Below are positions 8,141 through 10,496 of a stretch of DNA of 10,496 bases, one piece after another. Position 1 is the first letter of the stretch. The number at the start of each line of letters is the position of its first letter. The translations under genes were made by a program, and so were the position numbers. The notes beneath the pieces were generated by a model. That model was not told where the DNA came from. It did not search any database and saw nothing but the letters and a program-made list of their open reading frames with translations. The stretch spans positions 24,892 to 35,387 of the forward strand of contig UZAN01044653.1 in assembly GCA_900618425.1 (NCBI GenBank), written 5' to 3'. This DNA comes from Echinostoma caproni. Taxonomy: Eukaryota > Platyhelminthes > Trematoda > Plagiorchiida > Echinostomatidae.

Positions 8141-8815
8141 TTGCTATATACATGACGGATTCACCGTTGAAACCTTTGATCGTTATCGAGTAGTGGAACT
8201 TGGCGTCCTCATTAACTCGGAATCCAAGTGAGGGATAGAGATAAAATATTTTTGGAGCATATGGAGCAAATGAGTATGAACCCAGGGGGACAATTACAGG
8301 AAGATTATAGGAGAAGTTACCCAAAAGTAAGATTGATGCGATTATTACTCTTGAAATAAAGGGAATTCATTCAGATGGAGAGAGATTATGAGGAGTTCAA
8401 AAGAAAACACTCGGTTTGGGTTAAGAAAACAGAATTGCCAAGAACGTGACAACGCAAGACTACTGGGTCATCTATATATAAGGTGTTTCAGCATTCACTC
8501 TGCGCTTACAGATTTTCTACCCTAGCGTAGTTTATGCAATGAATGTTCCAATTACGTTGAATGTTCCGCCAGTTTCTGTCCTGATCCATGCACATGCGCA
8601 TCCACACAGACAAACACAGAGACGAACTGAGGCATCATTTATTCCACACTATAATTCTATTTCGTGGTGTGTACAAACGACAACATTTTGATCAACGTAT
8701 TTTGTTTAACCTGTTTCACATCGTCGTTCGTCTGGGAAAGTAATCTTATTCAAGGGAGTGAAAGTGCAACCCAATTTTTCAGACGTATCTTTGTGCCTGT
8801 GAGGATACTAAATGA
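8141..8815. other. No recognised gene or element
   Basis: A TATATATAAG stretch (8473-8482) is followed 24 bases later by an initiator-like TCACTCT and then a 50-codon frame from an ATG at 8539 to 8691. The product is low in information and unlike anything I know, so no gene is called. TGAATGTTCC occurs twice, 18 bases apart (8540-8549, 8558-8567). The ATG at 8374 starts only 23 codons after an AG. Confidence 0.3.
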
Positions 8816-8858
8816 GATCAAATAAATACTACCGATACTATTATTATTACTACTATAT
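8816..8858 (+). repeat. Retroelement-like 3' tail: AATAAA plus ATT/ACT microsatellite
   Basis: AATAAA at 8821-8826 is followed at once by ACTATTATTATTACTACTAT (8837-8856). A polyadenylation signal followed by a short tandem tail is how non-LTR retroelements commonly end. No coding end is visible upstream, so the parent element is unknown. Confidence 0.38.
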
Positions 8859-8916
8859 TTCACTATGTTTTGGCCTACAACTAACGGAGACATTGGTTGA
8901 TAAATACCGGTGGCCA

Positions 8917-8968
8917 GATTGATTGATCAATTAATGAATTGATGGATTGGTCAATCGATTGACTCATT
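8917..8968 (+). repeat. Degenerate GATT/TTGA tetranucleotide repeat
   Basis: GATTGATTGATCAATTAATG and the bases after it are built from GATT, TTGA and their complements, including the palindrome ATTGATCAAT. It may be another retroelement tail or an independent microsatellite. Confidence 0.6.
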
Positions 8969-8989
8969 CCTTGAATTCCGGCTTGAAGG

Positions 8990-9122
8990 CATTCGGATGT
9001 AGTGTGACGTTTGAGCCTTGTGTTAGCCTGTTTGCCTACTTATGGCCCGTTTCTGCTTGCTGCCTGGTCTGTGAACCGGCTACAATTGTGTCGTTTACAA
9101 TAAACGCGTTGCTTTACTTACT
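8990..9122 (+). mobile_element. Probable retroelement 3' end with AATAAA and TTAC tail
   Basis: AATAAA at 9099-9104 is followed ten bases later by two copies of TTAC (9114-9121). The preceding 100 bases (CTGTTTGCCTACTTATGGCC and onward to TACAATTGTGTCG) resemble 3' ends of fluke LINEs as I remember them, but I cannot verify this and see no coding end. The start is arbitrary. Confidence 0.38.
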
Positions 9123-9540
9123 GTGAGCTTAGCCTCCTACTTAAATGGGAACACAAATCACTGACGTCTGAATATAGACGTGGGGATAAAAGAAATTTTG
9201 TTGCAGCAATCGTTGTAACAAAGATGCGGGCCCATGGTTTGTTTGTGGTAAGAATACTCCCAGGTTGCTCAAGCCGAAGCAAGAATTCACAAATGGAGAT
9301 TTTTTACTAACCGAAGCCTGATCACCAAGGTCGCAGGGTAGTGATCAAGAACTGCAGTCCATTGGTCGGGGGGGGGAGGAGGCGATGTCCAGTTAGGGGG
9401 ATGATGGGCCTTTAGACGGCATGAAAATTCTTGGCACACCAAGACAGTTCCACGTACAATCGAGCCAATGTTTGATGACGGAATAATGGTTGACGTGGTT
9501 TGTACGTCACGTCTTGGTTGAATTGTTAGTATTGGGGTTT
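9123..9540. other. Unassigned; holds a G-rich tract, a weak repeat match and an inverted repeat
   Basis: 9207-9234 resembles 4363-4388 (see that entry). A run of nine Gs lies at 9368-9376, with GGGGG and GGG further on, but the loop between them is too long for the strict quadruplex rule. An interrupted inverted repeat at 9438-9518 is listed separately. No gene is seen. Confidence 0.4.
9438..9518. repeat. Interrupted inverted repeat
   Basis: Two paired blocks face each other. ACCAAGAC (9438-9445) pairs with GTCTTGGT (9511-9518), and ACGTACAA (9452-9459) pairs with TTGTACGT (9500-9507). The arms are offset by internal loops of 6 and 3 bases. It could be the core of a small hairpin repeat. Confidence 0.55.
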
Positions 9541-9550
9541 ATTCAAGTCG

Positions 9551-9590
9551 TCCGGATAAACTGCCAATGGTTCACCGACCTAGATGGTGA
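9551..9590 (-). repeat. tRNA-related short repeat, family 2, copy b
   Basis: 9559-9580 matches 7820-7841 at 19 of 22 positions in the same orientation. The B-box-like part seen in the other copy is more eroded here (CACCATCTAGG on the minus strand). Confidence 0.35.
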
Positions 9591-9630
9591 ATGTTTGGAT
9601 TAGCCCATTCGGTTTTTTCACAGGTACCAG

Positions 9631-9800
9631 GCACTGTTGATGATGTTCGATATCGGTTTCACTCCTTCGGAGAGCGTTAATTCCCCACTGTTTGTTTGCA
9701 TTTTCGTGCGATGGACGAAACAACTGTCCAGTGCTCTTTGTTGGTTATCACAAACATTTCCATCGCACGAAAAGCTTCAACGACTCGTTTTAATTGGTAT
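9631..9800 (+). repeat. Hammerhead-bearing short repeat, copy 3, rearranged
   Basis: The 3' half of the ribozyme layout is well kept: GGACGAAAC (9713-9721) has an intact CGAAAC, followed by the GTC triplet (9726-9728) and CAGTGC (9729-9734). The 5' strand of stem I could be CACTG at 9686-9690 (5 pairs) or GCACTG at 9631-9636 (6 pairs). The latter is followed directly by TTGATGA, one base from the CTGATGA core. AGCTTCAACGACTCG at 9773-9787 is similar to a tail I remember for this fluke family. A 15-bp perfect inverted repeat is centred on the element (next entry). The head is not recognisable. Confidence 0.45.
9701..9773. repeat. Perfect 15-bp inverted repeat with 43-base loop
   Basis: TTTTCGTGCGATGGA (9701-9715) is exactly complementary to TCCATCGCACGAAAA (9759-9773). 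The arms flank the GAAAC, GTC and CAGTGC parts of the third hammerhead copy. A 15-base perfect match this close is unlikely by chance. Confidence 0.9.
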
Positions 9801-10191
9801 GGATTTTAGTTCTTCGTATTCTTGCTTTGGTGCATTGGATGCATTACGTGGGAGAACCCAAGACACCCATCTTCCAGCACAATCGAGTCTTTTATAGGCT
9901 CTTCCTTCCATCTTTTATATTGTGCGTTTGAGGAATTTAGTTTCACCAGAGACTGGTACATAACTGAAATAGATTCATCGTGGTTTACGAATAATGGTAT
10001 ACTGGTATAATGGTAAACAGAGTTTGCCAACATTTTCTCATGGAATCCATTCTTTGTTGACCTTCTTTGGGTTGCAGAAACATACTTTTGGTACAAATCC
10101 AGTCGGGAAGTAGTTTACGTTCTATTGCTTCTCATCAGAGAATTTCTCAAACTACATTTTGTTTTTGTTGACTTGTACGTGCAGACTAATC
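9801..10191. other. No recognised gene; flank of the CR1/L2-like LINE
   Basis: A minus-strand open run (9806-10096) and a plus-strand run that continues into the LINE tail are both without known motifs. The latter is antisense to the LINE 3' untranslated region and is therefore a shadow. The near-repeat AATGGTATACTGGTATAATG begins at about 9992. Confidence 0.4.
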
Positions 10192-10207
10192 CAAAGATTC
10201 AAAGATT
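10192..10207 (-). repeat. LINE terminal 8-mer tandem repeat
   Basis: Two perfect copies of AATCTTTG on the minus strand directly follow AATAAA. This marks the 3' terminus of the LINE, where reverse transcription would start. Confidence 0.75.
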
Positions 10208-10343
10208 TATTATGGGCATAACTTACAAGCTCACGCTTTTCTGGTCTCATAGGTTCGTGCGGTGGATTAGGAAACAGTGATACATACAGTTCTTTTTGTA
10301 AACTGTCACGTGATACGTACGTTTTCCACTGCTTCACGCAGCT

Positions 10344-10496
10344 TCACTTATGTTGGAACGTAAGATGTGCTAGTGTTTCATCGAGCCTCAGTTTGAAAGA
10401 CTCAGTGCTTGGAGCACAGACGACGTAGGATGGTAAAGAGTTCCAGATCAAACACACTCTGACTGCGAATGACTGACGCCGGCATTCCAAGCGGCA
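10344..10496 (-). CDS. LINE ORF2 reverse transcriptase, C-terminal 50 residues (partial)
   Basis: The open frame enters from the right edge and ends with TGA at 10344-10346. It reads FAVRVCLIWNSLPSYVV, then FKLRLDETL, which is the hallmark end of CR1/Jockey-group reverse transcriptases (F..R....WN.LP..VV.A.S...FK..LD..L). This segment is part of the thumb and C-terminal region that follows the polymerase domain in the retrotransposition enzyme. No frameshift or stop is visible over these 50 codons. The catalytic motifs, if present, lie outside the window, so whether the whole ORF is intact cannot be judged. Confidence 0.83.
   Translation of the reverse strand, partial: CRLECRRQSFAVRVCLIWNSLPSYVVCAPSTESFKLRLDETLAHLTFQHK

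Larger units (their letters stand above)
10192..10496 (-). mobile_element. CR1/L2-like LINE, 3' end (continues beyond the window)
   Basis: On the minus strand the window holds the last 50 codons of the reverse-transcriptase ORF, a 3' untranslated region of about 150 bases, an AATAAA signal (10206-10211) and two exact tandem copies of AATCTTTG (10192-10207) at the very end. CR1 elements characteristically end in short 8-base tandem repeats and have no poly(A) tail, so both the protein end and the tail point to a CR1/L2-type LINE. The copy may be fairly young, since the visible coding end has no stop or frameshift. Confidence 0.8.

Noticed and set aside
8473..8691. TATATATAAG, an initiator-like TCACTCT and a 50-codon frame from 8539
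   Set aside because: Spacing from TATA to initiator is short, the peptide is uninformative and such combinations are common in AT-rich DNA.
9368..9408. G9 tract with further G runs as a quadruplex
   Set aside because: The gap between the G tract and the next run of three or more Gs is 19 bases, outside the strict rule.
10131..10138. CTGATGAG on the minus strand just beyond the LINE end
   Set aside because: The expected CGAAAC is replaced by GAACGTAAAC and no stems pair.
10018..10281. Long plus-strand open run rich in F, L, V and W that looks like a membrane protein
   Set aside because: It has no supported start and runs antisense through the LINE 3' untranslated region and its terminal repeats.

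Overview
The window looks like repeat-dense, gene-poor nuclear DNA of a flatworm, most likely a trematode of the liver-fluke type. The evidence is eukaryotic: decayed remains of several transposon classes (a Penelope-like element, two LINEs, a mariner, and tRNA-related short repeats carrying a broken hammerhead-ribozyme core), with frameshifts and stops throughout and no bacterial-style operon, ribosome-binding sites or long intact genes. The trematode assignment rests on how closely the LINE, Penelope and hammerhead repeats resemble fluke families I remember; it has not been searched. I found no host protein-coding gene that I can support.

Layout, left to right. 1-1044: unassigned, with a weak tRNA-like A-box and one open stretch that may be the eroded front of the next element. 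1045-2601 (+): a decayed Penelope-like element with reverse-transcriptase blocks in three frames, then the linker and a GIY-YIG endonuclease block. A hammerhead-bearing short repeat (about 1144-1249, minus) sits inside it. 2602-3728: nothing recognised. 3729-4090 (-): C-terminal end of a LINE polyprotein of the RTE/BovB-like layout. 4091-4559: flank with a possible low-copy repeat. 4562-5498 (-): a 937-bp mariner with both terminal inverted repeats, TA target duplications and a transposase lacking its N-terminal DNA-binding part. 5501-6436: unassigned, holding the longest open frame in the window (154 codons, no known domain). 6437-6461: a canonical G-quadruplex motif. 6462-7810: nothing recognised. 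7811-8140: two tRNA-related repeats, the second being the best-preserved hammerhead copy. 8816-9122: three retroelement-like 3' tails in tandem. 9437-9800: inverted repeats, a second copy of the minus-strand tRNA-like repeat and a third hammerhead copy. 10192-10496 (-): the 3' end of a CR1/L2-like LINE running off the window.

Nothing here works together as a pathway. The logic is nested insertion: a short repeat inside a Penelope element, a mariner inside an older flank, and several retroelement tails stacked together. The most interesting item is the tRNA-head plus hammerhead repeat family, present three times in both orientations.
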